Origin: JABDMH01 sp965223105
GTDB lineage: Bacteria; Bacteroidota; Bacteroidia; Chitinophagales; Saprospiraceae
Assembly (NCBI GenBank): GCA_965223105.1
Contig: OZ244987.1
Location: forward strand, 2,790,001-2,854,000
Length of the DNA: 64,000 bases
Direction of reading: 5' to 3'
A program made the position numbers and the translations under genes. Numbering within the stretch: position 1 is the first letter of the stretch; the number at the start of each line of letters is the position of its first letter. Shown here piece by piece: positions 1 to 9,428 of the stretch. The notes beneath the pieces were generated by a model. It was not told the DNA's origin. It made no database searches and saw only the letters and a list, made by a program, of their open reading frames with translations.

Positions 1-364
1 ATCTATCCCTTAATACAATGGGATTTTGCTCATCTTCACGGCGTTGCAGGATGCCAAAATATTGGTAGTCATTCTCATTGATGTAAAGCTGGCCAGTAAA
101 TATTCGGAAGCTAGAATCCGGTGCCATCAGTACTGAAATTCTCTTCAAAGCTAGAAATGGATATGCAAAAGATCCATCTTCTCTTAGTGTATTGGTGAGC
201 ATACCGACCATCTCCTTAAATGCCTCTTGCCGTTGCTCTAAGGTATCGTTCAACATCAAGCGCTCTGAGATGCCGATAAGCTGCCTTTCGTTATCAGCAA
301 AGAACTCTTGACTGGTCCCTAAGCTGCAAGCTAGTAATGCTGCGATGAAAAGTGCGAACTTCAT
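1..364 (-). CDS. hypothetical exported protein, C-terminus cut by the window edge
   Basis: The reading frame starts with ATG at 364 on the minus strand and stays open to the window edge, giving 121 codons without a stop. The first residues form a signal peptide: MKFALF, a short hydrophobic run, then a Cys in LLACSLG that could be a lipobox or just the cleavage region. The rest is a mixed helical/strand sequence with no motif I recognise. Its 3' end lies outside the window. It is separated from the next minus-strand gene by about 95 bp. Function unknown; that it is coding and exported is inferred from the open frame and signal peptide. Confidence 0.6.
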   Translation of the reverse strand, partial: MKFALFIAALLACSLGTSQEFFADNERQLIGISERLMLNDTLEQRQEAFKEMVGMLTNTLREDGSFAYPFLALKRISVLMAPDSSFRIFTGQLYINENDYQYFGILQRREDEQNPIVLRDR

Positions 365-459
365 TCCTGCGTGGTTAACCTTAAACTGCCAGATATATCA
401 ACGCAAAAGACGAGCCAATAGGTATTTTGATCATATGAAGATCTGCCATCTGAATCTTC

Positions 460-1554
460 TCACCCTCGCTTCCGCTTTCCATCCTTATAATCCATGAAAA
501 CGAATTCTCCCAAGCCTTCGAGATTGCTGTAAAAGGCCTTGCCGTTGTTGGCTTGTGTAAAGCGATCAACAAAATGTACCAAATATGGATCCCTCGCAAT
601 CATGAAAGTAGTGATCGGTATATGCATCTTCCGGAAGCGACCTGCTAGGTTTAAGGTGCGGTTGATGATTTGCCTGTCGAGACCAAAGCTATTTTTGTAA
701 TATTTCTTACCCTTCTTCATGCAAGTGGGCTTGCCATCCGTTATCATAAAGACCTGTTTGTTAGGATTTCGTCTCTTGCGTAGTATTTTCATCGCAAGCT
801 CCAGTCCTGCAATGGTGTTGGTATGATAAGGTCCCACCTGCAAGTAAGGCAAATCCCGGATTTCCACCGGCCAAGCATCGTCGCCAAATACCAATATGTC
901 TAAAGTGTCTTTTGGAAATCGAGTAGTGATATACTCTGAGAGGGCCATGGCCACTTTCTTTGCTGGCGTGATTCGGTCCTCGCCATAAAGAATCATACTA
1001 TGGGAGATGTCAATCATTAAGACTGTACTGACCTGGCTTTGGTAGTAAGTTTCACGTACTTCCAAATCTTCGGTTGACATCTTGAAATCATCGAGTCCGT
1101 GATTAATTTGAGCATTCTTCAGCGATTCTGACAGCGCCAAATGCTCTAGTTTATCACCAAACTGATAAGGTCTCAGATCGGCTGTATATTCATCTCCTTT
1201 CCCTGAAGTTGTTGTGCTATGATTGCCCCGTTTGGATTTTTGAATGGTACCGAAAATATCTTCTAACGCCTTTTGGCGCAGGGCAATCTCCATCTTTCGG
1301 GCAGGTCGTATGGCGCCATCCTGCTGATCTTGTCTCAGATAACCTTTGTCGATCAAGTCTTGAATGAAGTCGGCCATACCATATTCGGCATTGGTAAGGT
1401 CATATTCTTTGTCCAGTTCCGTCAACCATGCCAGGGCTTCGCTTACATCCCCTGAGGTATAGATCAGCAGATCCTGAAAAATCGAAAGCAGTCGTTCAAA
1501 TGGTGTTTGTCCACTTGAAACAGCTTCGTACATCCTAAATCTCCATCCGATCAT
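460..1554 (-). CDS. von Willebrand factor A (VWA) domain protein
   Basis: 364 residues. A helical N-terminal half (to about residue 170) precedes a VWA domain. The metal-ion-dependent adhesion site is visible as D182-x-S184-x-S186 (DISHS), Thr247 and the ITDG aspartate D273. No signal peptide is present, so it is cytoplasmic. Cytoplasmic VWA proteins of this shape usually work with a MoxR-type AAA+ ATPase as metal-dependent chaperones or cofactor-insertion factors. No such ATPase gene lies in the window, so the partner is unknown. The ATG follows the stop of the upstream peroxiredoxin-like gene with no gap (TGA then ATG), so the two are very probably translationally coupled. An alternative start is the Met at residue 8. 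Confidence 0.85.
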   Translation of the reverse strand: MIGWRFRMYEAVSSGQTPFERLLSIFQDLLIYTSGDVSEALAWLTELDKEYDLTNAEYGMADFIQDLIDKGYLRQDQQDGAIRPARKMEIALRQKALEDIFGTIQKSKRGNHSTTTSGKGDEYTADLRPYQFGDKLEHLALSESLKNAQINHGLDDFKMSTEDLEVRETYYQSQVSTVLMIDISHSMILYGEDRITPAKKVAMALSEYITTRFPKDTLDILVFGDDAWPVEIRDLPYLQVGPYHTNTIAGLELAMKILRKRRNPNKQVFMITDGKPTCMKKGKKYYKNSFGLDRQIINRTLNLAGRFRKMHIPITTFMIARDPYLVHFVDRFTQANNGKAFYSNLEGLGEFVFMDYKDGKRKRG

Positions 1555-2127
1555 TCAATCCATCACTTTAGAGCGATCAAGCAGACCTAAATAATCCGGT
1601 CTATCAGAAATCTTTTGATGCACAAATTGAGCTTCGACCTTCCCTTCGTTGATCACAAAAATCCCAGGCATTTGAAAGGCATCACCAAAGGGTGCACCCC
1701 CAAACTGCTTAATCGACATCCCAGCCTTAAACCCTCTGGCCAAGGTCTGTAGGCCAAACAATTGTGAAAAACTTCCTTTGACCAATCCGAATTTTTGATA
1801 CAGCAGGCAATCTGGGTCAGAAATGTGCGGTAACTTGTCCAAACCATACTTCTTCAGATACTTTTCTGCTACTTCATTTTCCTCCATATGAACCAGGATG
1901 ATCTTGTGTCCTCTGTTTCCAATCTCTTCTCTGAGCTGGCCAATATCATACAGCGATTCCTGACAAAAAACACACCCAAAATGGCGCAGGAATACCAACA
2001 ACACTGGTTGTTTTTGAGAAAGGCTGTGCAGGGTCTCACCTGGCCCAATCTTGATCTCAGTCAGTTCTTCTCGTGATAACGTAACTCTTGTCATTACACC
2101 ATCTTTGTAACCCCTTGACCGGCTCAT
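1555..2127 (-). CDS. peroxiredoxin-like (AhpC/TSA, PRXL2/SelL type) redox protein
   Basis: 190 residues with a thioredoxin fold. The redox site is a CxxC, C52-V-F-C55, in the context LRHFGCVFC. That context is typical of the AhpC-TSA_2/PRXL2 branch rather than of classical 2-Cys peroxiredoxins. It is followed by a conserved-looking C-terminal stretch ending near FVHQKISDRPDY. No signal peptide, so cytoplasmic. It lies 29 bp downstream of mdh and abuts the VWA gene, suggesting an mdh-prx-VWA transcript. The substrate is unknown; peroxide or disulfide reduction is inferred from the family. Translation may instead start at the Met at residue 12 (position 2094), which begins closer to the conserved domain. 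Confidence 0.8.
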   Translation of the reverse strand: MSRSRGYKDGVMTRVTLSREELTEIKIGPGETLHSLSQKQPVLLVFLRHFGCVFCQESLYDIGQLREEIGNRGHKIILVHMEENEVAEKYLKKYGLDKLPHISDPDCLLYQKFGLVKGSFSQLFGLQTLARGFKAGMSIKQFGGAPFGDAFQMPGIFVINEGKVEAQFVHQKISDRPDYLGLLDRSKVMD

Positions 2128-2156
2128 GAGTTTACAAGATCGGCAAATTAGTTTAA

Positions 2157-3086
2157 CTAACTCATCTCATCGAAGACCTTCATAACACTTCTGACATGGC
2201 CCTCTGAATTTCTCAATAACTCCATTTCCTGATCATTGAGATCCAATTCAAATATTTTTTCAATACCGTTTCGTCCCAGTTTGACCGGCACTCCCAGATA
2301 TACATCTTTCATCCCGTATTCGCCATTTAATCTGACGCAGCACGGAAATATTCGTTGTTCATCGCGCAAAATGGAAACGACCATTTGAGCCGCTGCTGCT
2401 CCTGGAGCATACCAGGCAGAAGTGCCCATCAACTTAACCAACTCACCTCCTCCAGTCTTGGTACGATTGACTATCGCCTCAAGCGCTTCTTCACTAATGA
2501 GTTCGGTAACAGGTATTCCTGCCACAGTTGTGTATCGGGGCAGTGGTACCATGGTATCGCCATGCCCCCCCATCAAAACGGCCTGGATATCCTTTGGAGA
2601 AACATTCAGTGCCGTAGCTAAGAAAGCACGGTACCTACCCGTGTCCAAGATCCCAGCCATACCCAAAACCCTTTTATCGGAAAGTCCAGATACGCTATGA
2701 GCGGCATAAGTCATCACATCCAGTGGATTGGACACCACGATGATAATGGGGTCCTTCGAATGCTCTAGAATGGACTTCGTCACCGAGGTCACAATCTTTG
2801 CATTTGTGGAAATAAGATCATCTCTACTCATTCCTGGCTTACGCGGTATACCAGCAGTGATGACGACAACATCCGAACCCGCCGTCTTACTATAATCATC
2901 AGTGCCAGTAAGGAAGGAGCTGTAATAGTCGATTGGAGCCTGTTGCCAGCTATCCAAGGCTTTTCCCTTAGCCAGATCTCCTACAATATCCAGAAGCACG
3001 ATTTCTTTCGCTTGGTCTTGGTGCGCCAGTACATTTGCCACGGTAGCACCTACGTTTCCCGCACCCACCACGGTAACTTTACTCAT
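2157..3086 (-). CDS. mdh: malate dehydrogenase
   Basis: 309 residues, the usual length for the LDH-like bacterial MDH group. It interconverts malate and oxaloacetate with NAD(H) in the TCA cycle. Visible motifs: the nucleotide-binding GAGNVG at residues 8-13, the mobile-loop arginines R82 and R88 (R82 at the specificity position favours malate over lactate), the SNPLD segment at 119-123 and the catalytic His175 in GGHGD. I chose ATG at 3086 because it gives the family's standard beginning MSKVTVVGAG; a longer in-frame start at 3152 would add 22 residues that do not resemble the family. Another TCA gene, sucC, lies 3.7 kb away on the other strand, separated by the metalloprotease pair. Confidence 0.95.
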   Translation of the reverse strand: MSKVTVVGAGNVGATVANVLAHQDQAKEIVLLDIVGDLAKGKALDSWQQAPIDYYSSFLTGTDDYSKTAGSDVVVITAGIPRKPGMSRDDLISTNAKIVTSVTKSILEHSKDPIIIVVSNPLDVMTYAAHSVSGLSDKRVLGMAGILDTGRYRAFLATALNVSPKDIQAVLMGGHGDTMVPLPRYTTVAGIPVTELISEEALEAIVNRTKTGGGELVKLMGTSAWYAPGAAAAQMVVSILRDEQRIFPCCVRLNGEYGMKDVYLGVPVKLGRNGIEKIFELDLNDQEMELLRNSEGHVRSVMKVFDEMS

Positions 3087-3347
3087 AAATAATGGTGATT
3101 TTTTTAAGTGAACATTAATGGTTGGTAAATGTAGGAAATTTACGATTCCCACTAACTTAGGCCTTTTGCATTGCTGCCGGTTATGTTACCATTGCTGGAA
3201 ACAAAGATGCTGGGTGAAGGACATCCATAGTACTTTGAAAGTGTACCTTCTGTGGTCAACACGACAAAAGCATATACTGAGCGATTTGTAAGTCGCTCTC
3301 CCTATAATAATACGTGGTCAAATTTGGTTACCTAATTGGCACAATAC

Positions 3348-4976
3348 ATGCTGTTAAATTATACTATGATCACCATCTGCTACTCAACAATGATCTTGTT
3401 GCCGACAATTTTAGGTCAAAAGCCGGAGTTGAATTCGAATAATTACGTATTTTTAGCTTGCATTCGAGCTATTGTGCGAACCGGACTTTACATAATAAGC
3501 TTATTCCTTGTCATTTGCGCTGTACCCCTGCAGGGTCAATCTGTTGCTGATCAAGGGTGTGGTACCGCAGGTGATTTTCCCAGCTGGTTAGCTGAATATC
3601 TTGAAAGTCCACACTCATTGAAGGCACGGAGTGCTGATGAAGTGATTTACCTACCTCTGGCTGTCCATTCGGTCGGAAAAACGAATGGAGAAGGCCATTA
3701 CTCTACCCAAAAAATCTTTGAGTCAATCTGCCGGCTCAATAAAGATTTTGAACCCTATAACATACAGTTCTATCTCAAGGGTGCGATACAAAAAATCAAT
3801 CGCGACCTCTATTACGAGCATGACAACTTTGGAGATGGGTTTCAGATGATGCAATCTTTCAAGAAATCCCTGGCCATCAATACTTTCATTACTTCAACAG
3901 CTCCCAGAGACGCTTGTGGATATTATCATACCAGTGCGGATGCCATCGTCGTGACCAAAAACTGTATGGGTCCGAGTGGCCATACCTGGACTCATGAGGT
4001 GGGCCATTGGCTGTCGTTGCCGCACACTTTTTCAGGTTGGGAAGAAATCTCCTACGATCCTACCAAAGAAACTCCTCATTTTCTGAAGGTACAAGGAAGA
4101 GATACAATCTATGTCGAAAATGTTTCTGGATCTAATTGTCATAAAGCGGGTGATCGATTTTGTGACACCTCGCCTGATTACCTTAGCGTAGGATGGAGTT
4201 GCAATCCTAGTAGTTCAGAGAGCCTTATTGTCCAAAAAGATCCTACGGGAAGTGATTTCAGATCTGATGGAGCAAACTTCATGTCCTATTCATCGGATGT
4301 ATGTCAGTCGGAATTCAGTAAGCAGCAAGTAGATGCGATGAAGGCCTATATCGATTTCTCAAAGCCCTTTTATGTCAATCACAATCCTCCCCTGAATATC
4401 GTACCAGAGACTCCGGTACTAGGTAACTTTCCCACCGATGGAGACAAGTTGCACTACCAAAGCATCAAATTGGAATGGCAACATCAAACCAATGCTACCC
4501 ACTATTTGATTCAGATTAGCCGATTTAGCTTCTTTGCCGTCATTGACTATGAATTTACTTCTGATGCCAATTTTATCAACATTGGTGATTTGCCGGTTGA
4601 CAAGAAGTACTACTGGCGAATCATGCCTTATAATGCCTACGATCTCTGTAGTGGTTATACTGATATGGGTGAATTTAGCACCTACGATGTAACCGCTGTA
4701 GAGGAAGTGGGAGGCGATAATTTTGTGGAAATTTTCCCAACCATTTTGACCAGTGAAAGCTCTACCCTCAATATCAGGTTTGAATTTCAAGAGATCTTAG
4801 AGACCAGGCTGCAATTAAGATCATTAAGTGGTCAGTTGGTGCTAGAAAGACAATTGGTGAATCCTGGCCATGAAAGGGTTCAAATCTCATTACAAGATCT
4901 TCCTTCCGGCATGTATGTCCTATTGGTAGAGACACCTAAGGGACGTCTGGTAAAGAAAGTGACAGTTCAGCAATAG
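3348..4976 (+). CDS. secreted zinc metalloprotease, pappalysin/cytophagalysin (M43)-like, with T9SS tail (copy 1)
   Basis: About 542 residues from ATG 3348. The metzincin zinc site is HEVGH at residues 216-220 with the third ligand His226 (HExxHxxxxxH), and the Met-turn is Met312 in NFMSYSS. Paired cysteines (for example in DVCQ) match the M43 pattern. A fibronectin-like segment follows, including a YYWRI motif, and then a C-terminal T9SS type A sorting domain beginning near VEIFPT, so the enzyme is expected to be exported and surface-bound or released. The start is uncertain. The clear signal-peptide core (LYIISLFLVICAVPLQG) lies well downstream, and a GTG at 3474 would place it at the N-terminus. 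A TTG at 3336 is also in frame. A close paralogue follows 72 bp downstream. Confidence 0.85.
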   Translation: MLLNYTMITICYSTMILLPTILGQKPELNSNNYVFLACIRAIVRTGLYIISLFLVICAVPLQGQSVADQGCGTAGDFPSWLAEYLESPHSLKARSADEVIYLPLAVHSVGKTNGEGHYSTQKIFESICRLNKDFEPYNIQFYLKGAIQKINRDLYYEHDNFGDGFQMMQSFKKSLAINTFITSTAPRDACGYYHTSADAIVVTKNCMGPSGHTWTHEVGHWLSLPHTFSGWEEISYDPTKETPHFLKVQGRDTIYVENVSGSNCHKAGDRFCDTSPDYLSVGWSCNPSSSESLIVQKDPTGSDFRSDGANFMSYSSDVCQSEFSKQQVDAMKAYIDFSKPFYVNHNPPLNIVPETPVLGNFPTDGDKLHYQSIKLEWQHQTNATHYLIQISRFSFFAVIDYEFTSDANFINIGDLPVDKKYYWRIMPYNAYDLCSGYTDMGEFSTYDVTAVEEVGGDNFVEIFPTILTSESSTLNIRFEFQEILETRLQLRSLSGQLVLERQLVNPGHERVQISLQDLPSGMYVLLVETPKGRLVKKVTVQQ

Positions 4977-5048
4977 CGGGCTATTCGTAAATATTTTAAA
5001 TTGCATTTTAGACTAAAAGCATCTGCCATGAAGCAGAGGGCATGACAA

Positions 5049-6590
5049 ATGATTGATCCAGCTTCTGTCTTTCGGATTCTTAGAGCAACCTCCCGCTATT
5101 TGTTGTTTTCTGGGTTTATCGCTTCTGTTTATTTCGCTCCAATTTATTGCCAACAGGGGTATGATCACATACCTTGTGGCACCCGGTCAACTGATTCTAC
5201 ACCTTGGTATGCAGTCACTGATTTTGGCAATTCCTACCGGCAAAGCAGAAGCTCTGATCAGGTACTTTATCTGCCGTTGACTTTTCACACGTTAGGAGAT
5301 AATGAGGGCGATGGTCATTACAGTCTACCTAAGATTCATGAAACTGTTTGCCGTTTGAACGAGGATTTTGCTCCTTATGATATTCAGTTTTTCATCAAGG
5401 GCAATGTGAACAAGGTCAACCGCTCAAGATACTACGATCACGATAATTTTGGCGATGGTCTTCGCATGATGGAAACCTATAATCTTGCCAAGACCATCAA
5501 CGTATATGTCACCAATACGGCGCCAGATGCCGCTTGTGGCTATTGGTTGGCAGATCCCGATGCCATTGTAGTGAGGAAAGGTTGTATGGGACCCCATGGC
5601 CACACCTTGACCCATGAAGTCGGACATTGGCTGAGCTTACTACATCCGTTCAATGGCTGGGAGGGAAAGAACTATGATCCCGATGAAGAAACACCCAAAT
5701 TCTTGAAGATCAATGGTCAGGACACTCTCTATGTAGAGTCTGTTTCCGGAAAGAACTGTAGAAAAGCTGGTGATCGAATTTGTGATACTGGCCCAGATTA
5801 CTTAAGCATAAGTTGGGATTGCAATGAAGATAACCTGAGTCCTCAGCTACAGATTGATCCCTTTGGAGCTGGATTTAGGTCGGATGCTACTAACTTCATG
5901 TCGTATTCAACCGATCGATGTCAACTGTCCTTCAGTCCTTCCCAAGTTGAAATTATGCGGACCTATGCAATCGTCTTTAGATATGTTTTTCTGCGTTCAT
6001 CTGATGACTATCAGTCTGTCACGAAAGACCCTGTGACTAATCTAAGACCTTCAGAGAAAAAGAAAGTAGCCTTTCAAAGCATCGACTTAAGCTGGGACCC
6101 ACATCCCGGGGCCACCCATTATTTGGTTCAGATTAGTAGATTTCCATTTTTCCCTACAGTAGATCTTGAGTTTGTGGTCAATGAGACCCAGGTAAACATT
6201 GGTGACTTAGAAGTGGATCGAAGATATTACTGGCGGATCAAGCCTTTCAACGATTTTGATGTGTGTGCACCCTTTACTTTTTCACTTGATGGTTTTGAGA
6301 CTGTCCAGTCTGTAGGGGTACATCAATTAGGCCCAAACAATCAGATTGAAATATTTCCAACGCTCATTTCTCCGCAGTCAGAGGAGATACAAATGCATTT
6401 ACAAATATCGGATATTCGAGAGTTGAGGATCGGCCTCTTCGATGTTTTTGGCAAGCTTCATTTTAGCGCAAGATATCATGGATCGGAAGAATTCATTCCA
6501 ATTTCGACCCAACAATTGTTACCTGGTTCGTACTTCCTTCAGATTCTGACTGAAAAGGGAAGCTTTATCCAGAAGTTCGTCAAGCAATAG
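5049..6590 (+). CDS. secreted zinc metalloprotease, pappalysin/cytophagalysin (M43)-like, with T9SS tail (copy 2)
   Basis: 513 residues, colinear with the preceding gene over its whole length, so the two arose by tandem duplication. It has a signal peptide (hydrophobic core LLFSGFIASVYF, cleavage likely after IYCQ), zinc site HEVGH at 189-193 with His199, and Met-turn Met284 in NFMSYST. The same C-terminal fibronectin-like and T9SS sorting segments are present. Differences cluster in the tail and in the residue before the third zinc His (SLLH here, SLPH in copy 1). Both copies keep all catalytic residues, so both look active. The substrate is unknown; extracellular protein degradation or processing is inferred from the family. 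Confidence 0.87.
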   Translation: MIDPASVFRILRATSRYLLFSGFIASVYFAPIYCQQGYDHIPCGTRSTDSTPWYAVTDFGNSYRQSRSSDQVLYLPLTFHTLGDNEGDGHYSLPKIHETVCRLNEDFAPYDIQFFIKGNVNKVNRSRYYDHDNFGDGLRMMETYNLAKTINVYVTNTAPDAACGYWLADPDAIVVRKGCMGPHGHTLTHEVGHWLSLLHPFNGWEGKNYDPDEETPKFLKINGQDTLYVESVSGKNCRKAGDRICDTGPDYLSISWDCNEDNLSPQLQIDPFGAGFRSDATNFMSYSTDRCQLSFSPSQVEIMRTYAIVFRYVFLRSSDDYQSVTKDPVTNLRPSEKKKVAFQSIDLSWDPHPGATHYLVQISRFPFFPTVDLEFVVNETQVNIGDLEVDRRYYWRIKPFNDFDVCAPFTFSLDGFETVQSVGVHQLGPNNQIEIFPTLISPQSEEIQMHLQISDIRELRIGLFDVFGKLHFSARYHGSEEFIPISTQQLLPGSYFLQILTEKGSFIQKFVKQ

Positions 6591-6736
6591 GTTAAGGTCG
6601 TTCTGGCTCGGTCTCTCTCGGAAAAAAAGTGGGTTTTTTCTTGCGCTCCATGTTCTCTTTTGAAGAGGTACTGATTTCTATGTTACTGGACTTATCATTA
6701 CCCAGAATCTCGTTTCCATAGCTGCTGCTAAAAAAC

Positions 6737-6744
6737 TAGCTTTG
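6737..6744 (+). promoter_or_regulatory. candidate Bacteroidota -7 box ahead of sucC
   Basis: The sequence TAGCTTTG matches the Bacteroidota consensus TAnnTTTG, with a TTTC resembling the -33 element at 6713-6716 (20-bp spacer). It lies 16 bp before the sucC ATG, which would give a very short leader. By-eye match only. Confidence 0.45.
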
Positions 6745-6760
6745 CACAAATCCAAACAGA

Positions 6761-7969
6761 ATGAACCTACATGAGTATCAAGGTAAGGAGCTGCTTGCTC
6801 GTTATGGTGTCAATATTCAGCGCGGAATCGTAGCGCAGAATCTGGATCAGGTCGAATCCGCCTGGAATACATTACAAAACGACTTTGCTTCGGAATTTGC
6901 GGTAGTGAAAGCTCAAATTCACGCAGGTGGCCGGGGTAAAGGTGGTGGAGTCAAACTCGCCAAAAACCTGGATCAACTAAAGGAGCATGTTGGAAACATC
7001 TTAGGCATGATGTTAAAAACTCCTCAAACTCCCGGTGGCATGGATGGACCCGGTAAGCTCGTCCGTAAAGTTTTGATCGCCGAAGATGTATATGCCCCTG
7101 ATTTCGATGACTGCACGGAGTACTACATATCAATACTTACCGATCGGGAAAGACAATCCAATGTCATCATTTACTCAACTGAGGGAGGTATGGATATAGA
7201 AACGGTTGCGGAGCAGACCCCGCACCTGGTCCATAAGGAATATGTTGACCCAGCGGCAGGTTTAATTCCATTCCAGGCCAGGAAGATTGCCTTCAACCTG
7301 GGACTCAGTGGCCAAGCTTTTAAGGGCATGGTGAAATTTGTGAACTCCCTGTACCATGCCTTTGTCGGTTCCGATGCGACCCTTTTTGAGATTAATCCCT
7401 GTATTAAGACAGGTGATGATCGGATCTTAGCCGTAGACTGCAAAGTATCATTGGATGACAATGCGTTGTTCCGCCACAAAGACCTTGCAGAAATGAGGGA
7501 CAAAGACGAGGAAGACCCAACGGAAGTCGAGGCCAAAGCATTCGGCCTCAGTTATGTTAACCTCGATGGTAATGTAGGTTGTATGGTAAATGGTGCTGGA
7601 CTCGCGATGGCCACTATGGATATAATCAAACTATCTGGTGGCGAGCCGGCCAACTTTCTGGATGTTGGTGGCACCGCGGATGCTGACCGGGTCGAGAAGG
7701 CTTTTCGAATCATACTTAAGGATCCGGGCGTAAAGGCCATCTTGATCAATATTTTTGGCGGTATTGTCCGATGTGATCGAGTGGCAAAAGGAGTCGTACA
7801 AGCTTATAAAAACATAGGTGATATTGAAGTACCTATCATAGTTCGGTTGCAAGGTACCAATGCGGATCTTGGTAAAAAGATTATTGACGAATCTGGTCTT
7901 CGTGTTAGGTCAGCAATTCTGTTGCAAGATGCGGCAGAAGCCGTTGGAGAGGTATTGAGCAGTGACTAA
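6761..7969 (+). CDS. sucC: succinyl-CoA synthetase (ADP-forming) beta subunit
   Basis: 402 residues, close to the family norm. With the alpha subunit it converts succinyl-CoA, ADP and phosphate to succinate, ATP and CoA in the TCA cycle. The N-terminal ATP-grasp domain begins with the family opening MNLHEYQGKELL and carries the glycine-rich loop HAGGRGKGGG. The C-terminal CoA-ligase half contains NVGCMVNGAGLAM, LDVGGTAD and NIFGGIVRCD, the last being the phosphohistidine-contacting region. The partner gene sucD is not adjacent and not in the window. xseA follows 20 bp downstream on the same strand. Confidence 0.96.
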   Translation: MNLHEYQGKELLARYGVNIQRGIVAQNLDQVESAWNTLQNDFASEFAVVKAQIHAGGRGKGGGVKLAKNLDQLKEHVGNILGMMLKTPQTPGGMDGPGKLVRKVLIAEDVYAPDFDDCTEYYISILTDRERQSNVIIYSTEGGMDIETVAEQTPHLVHKEYVDPAAGLIPFQARKIAFNLGLSGQAFKGMVKFVNSLYHAFVGSDATLFEINPCIKTGDDRILAVDCKVSLDDNALFRHKDLAEMRDKDEEDPTEVEAKAFGLSYVNLDGNVGCMVNGAGLAMATMDIIKLSGGEPANFLDVGGTADADRVEKAFRIILKDPGVKAILINIFGGIVRCDRVAKGVVQAYKNIGDIEVPIIVRLQGTNADLGKKIIDESGLRVRSAILLQDAAEAVGEVLSSD

Positions 7970-7989
7970 TTCTCTCATTAACTTTTAGC

Positions 7990-9231
7990 GTGAAAACTTA
8001 CAGTCTCTCGCAACTTGCTACCTACATTCAACGTGTAGTGGCGTTAAACTTCCGAGAGCCCGTCTGGGTCCGTGCGGAGATATTGCAGTCAAGGACAAAT
8101 CGAGGTCAGACCTACCTCGAGCTGGTTCAAAAAAAAGACCATTCCAATAATATCCTGGCACAGGCATCAGCGATCTTATGGCAAAAGCATCGAAAAACAC
8201 TTACAGATAAACTATCAGGTGAGCTAGATCAATTACTAACAGTCGGTACTGAAGTATCTCTTCTAGTAGAATTGAATTATCATACCGTATTTGGACTCAA
8301 GCTATTCGTTAAAGATTTAGACCCCACCTACACCTTGGGCCGGCTGCAGCAATTGCGCCAACAGACACTAGCCCGGCTTCGACAAGAAGATCTCATTGAT
8401 CGCAATCAGCAAGTGCCAATCGCACCTGTATTGCAAAAAATAGCCATAATTAGTGCACCCACTGCATCAGGTTTGCAGGATTTCATGATGCAACTACAAG
8501 GCAATGAGTATGGATATCAATATGACTTAAAACTCTTCGAAAATGCTATGCAGGGTAATCAGGTGCTGCCAGAGTTCTTACAAAATTTGAAGATGATCTT
8601 TAATGACAAGAGATCTTATGATTGTATTGTCATGATAAGAGGAGGAGGTTCAAAATTAGATCTACATGCCTTTGATCACTACGAAATGGCCCAGGGCATT
8701 GCCAACTCGCCCATCCCATTTTTCACTGGAATTGGTCATGATGCGGATGTGTCGGTTGCGGATATGTGTGCCAACCGAGCATTCAAGACTCCCACTGCAG
8801 TTGCTGGATTCCTGATCGATCGACATCGGGCCTTTGAGCAGGGAGTTCTCAACCTCTATGAACGGATAAGAAATACCGTTTTGGATCACCTCCATACTGA
8901 ACGCTACAAGCTCAACCGGTACAACCAATCATTGAGAAATGTGCCCTCTAATATTATCCAGATTCAGCGACAAAATCTGAGACAGCGTATGACTAGTTTG
9001 ACCAGTATGCGAAACAGATTGTTACAACGGGAATGGGAAATTCTCCATCGATCCCACCGCTTGATTAGAGCTTATGACCCGAAACAGATCTTGGCTAGAG
9101 GCTACTCCTATTGCAGCGTGGATGGTCAAGTGATCAAATCGGTCCATGACATCAATTTAGGTAGTGAGCTGACTACTTATCTTTCCGATGGATCTGTAGT
9201 GAGTGAGGTCTTAAGAAGCGAAAAAAGATGA
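7990..9231 (+). CDS. xseA: exodeoxyribonuclease VII large subunit
   Basis: 413 residues. It degrades single-stranded DNA together with XseB. An N-terminal OB-fold (about residues 1-100, opening SLSQLATYIQ) is followed by the catalytic domain with IRGGGSKLDL, TGIGHDAD and a TPTAVAG segment, then a coiled-coil region where the small subunits bind. The C-terminal ARGYS motif is also standard. Translation starts at GTG 7990; no nearer ATG preserves the OB-fold. Its TGA overlaps the xseB ATG (ATGA), a typical coupled arrangement. Confidence 0.95.
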   Translation: MKTYSLSQLATYIQRVVALNFREPVWVRAEILQSRTNRGQTYLELVQKKDHSNNILAQASAILWQKHRKTLTDKLSGELDQLLTVGTEVSLLVELNYHTVFGLKLFVKDLDPTYTLGRLQQLRQQTLARLRQEDLIDRNQQVPIAPVLQKIAIISAPTASGLQDFMMQLQGNEYGYQYDLKLFENAMQGNQVLPEFLQNLKMIFNDKRSYDCIVMIRGGGSKLDLHAFDHYEMAQGIANSPIPFFTGIGHDADVSVADMCANRAFKTPTAVAGFLIDRHRAFEQGVLNLYERIRNTVLDHLHTERYKLNRYNQSLRNVPSNIIQIQRQNLRQRMTSLTSMRNRLLQREWEILHRSHRLIRAYDPKQILARGYSYCSVDGQVIKSVHDINLGSELTTYLSDGSVVSEVLRSEKR

Positions 9232-9428
9232 GTCAGTTAAATCCAGATCTATCCTACCGGCAAGCTCAGGAGGAGCTGCAAAATATCCTTCAATCTTTAG
9301 AGGATGGTGTGGTAGAGATTGATCAGTTGGAAAGCGTGGTCAGAAGGGCTAGAGACCTTCTGATATTTTGCGAAGGAAGACTAAGGTCTATTGAGTCCAG
9401 ACTGAAAGATGTTGACAATGAGGATTAA
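9228..9428 (+). CDS. xseB: exodeoxyribonuclease VII small subunit
   Basis: 66 residues, normal for this family. The two-helix protein begins with a segment (YRQAQEELQNILQSLE) matching the classical XseB pattern, followed by the second helix up to CEGRL. Several copies bind the coiled coil of XseA. It overlaps xseA by 4 bp, and its 3' end overlaps the convergent LptF/LptG gene by 4 bp. Confidence 0.93.
   Translation: MSQLNPDLSYRQAQEELQNILQSLEDGVVEIDQLESVVRRARDLLIFCEGRLRSIESRLKDVDNED

Noticed and set aside
6620..6641. A-run/T-run inverted repeat after the second metalloprotease gene
   Set aside because: The stem is only A-T pairs with no GC core, so it is too weak to call a terminator.
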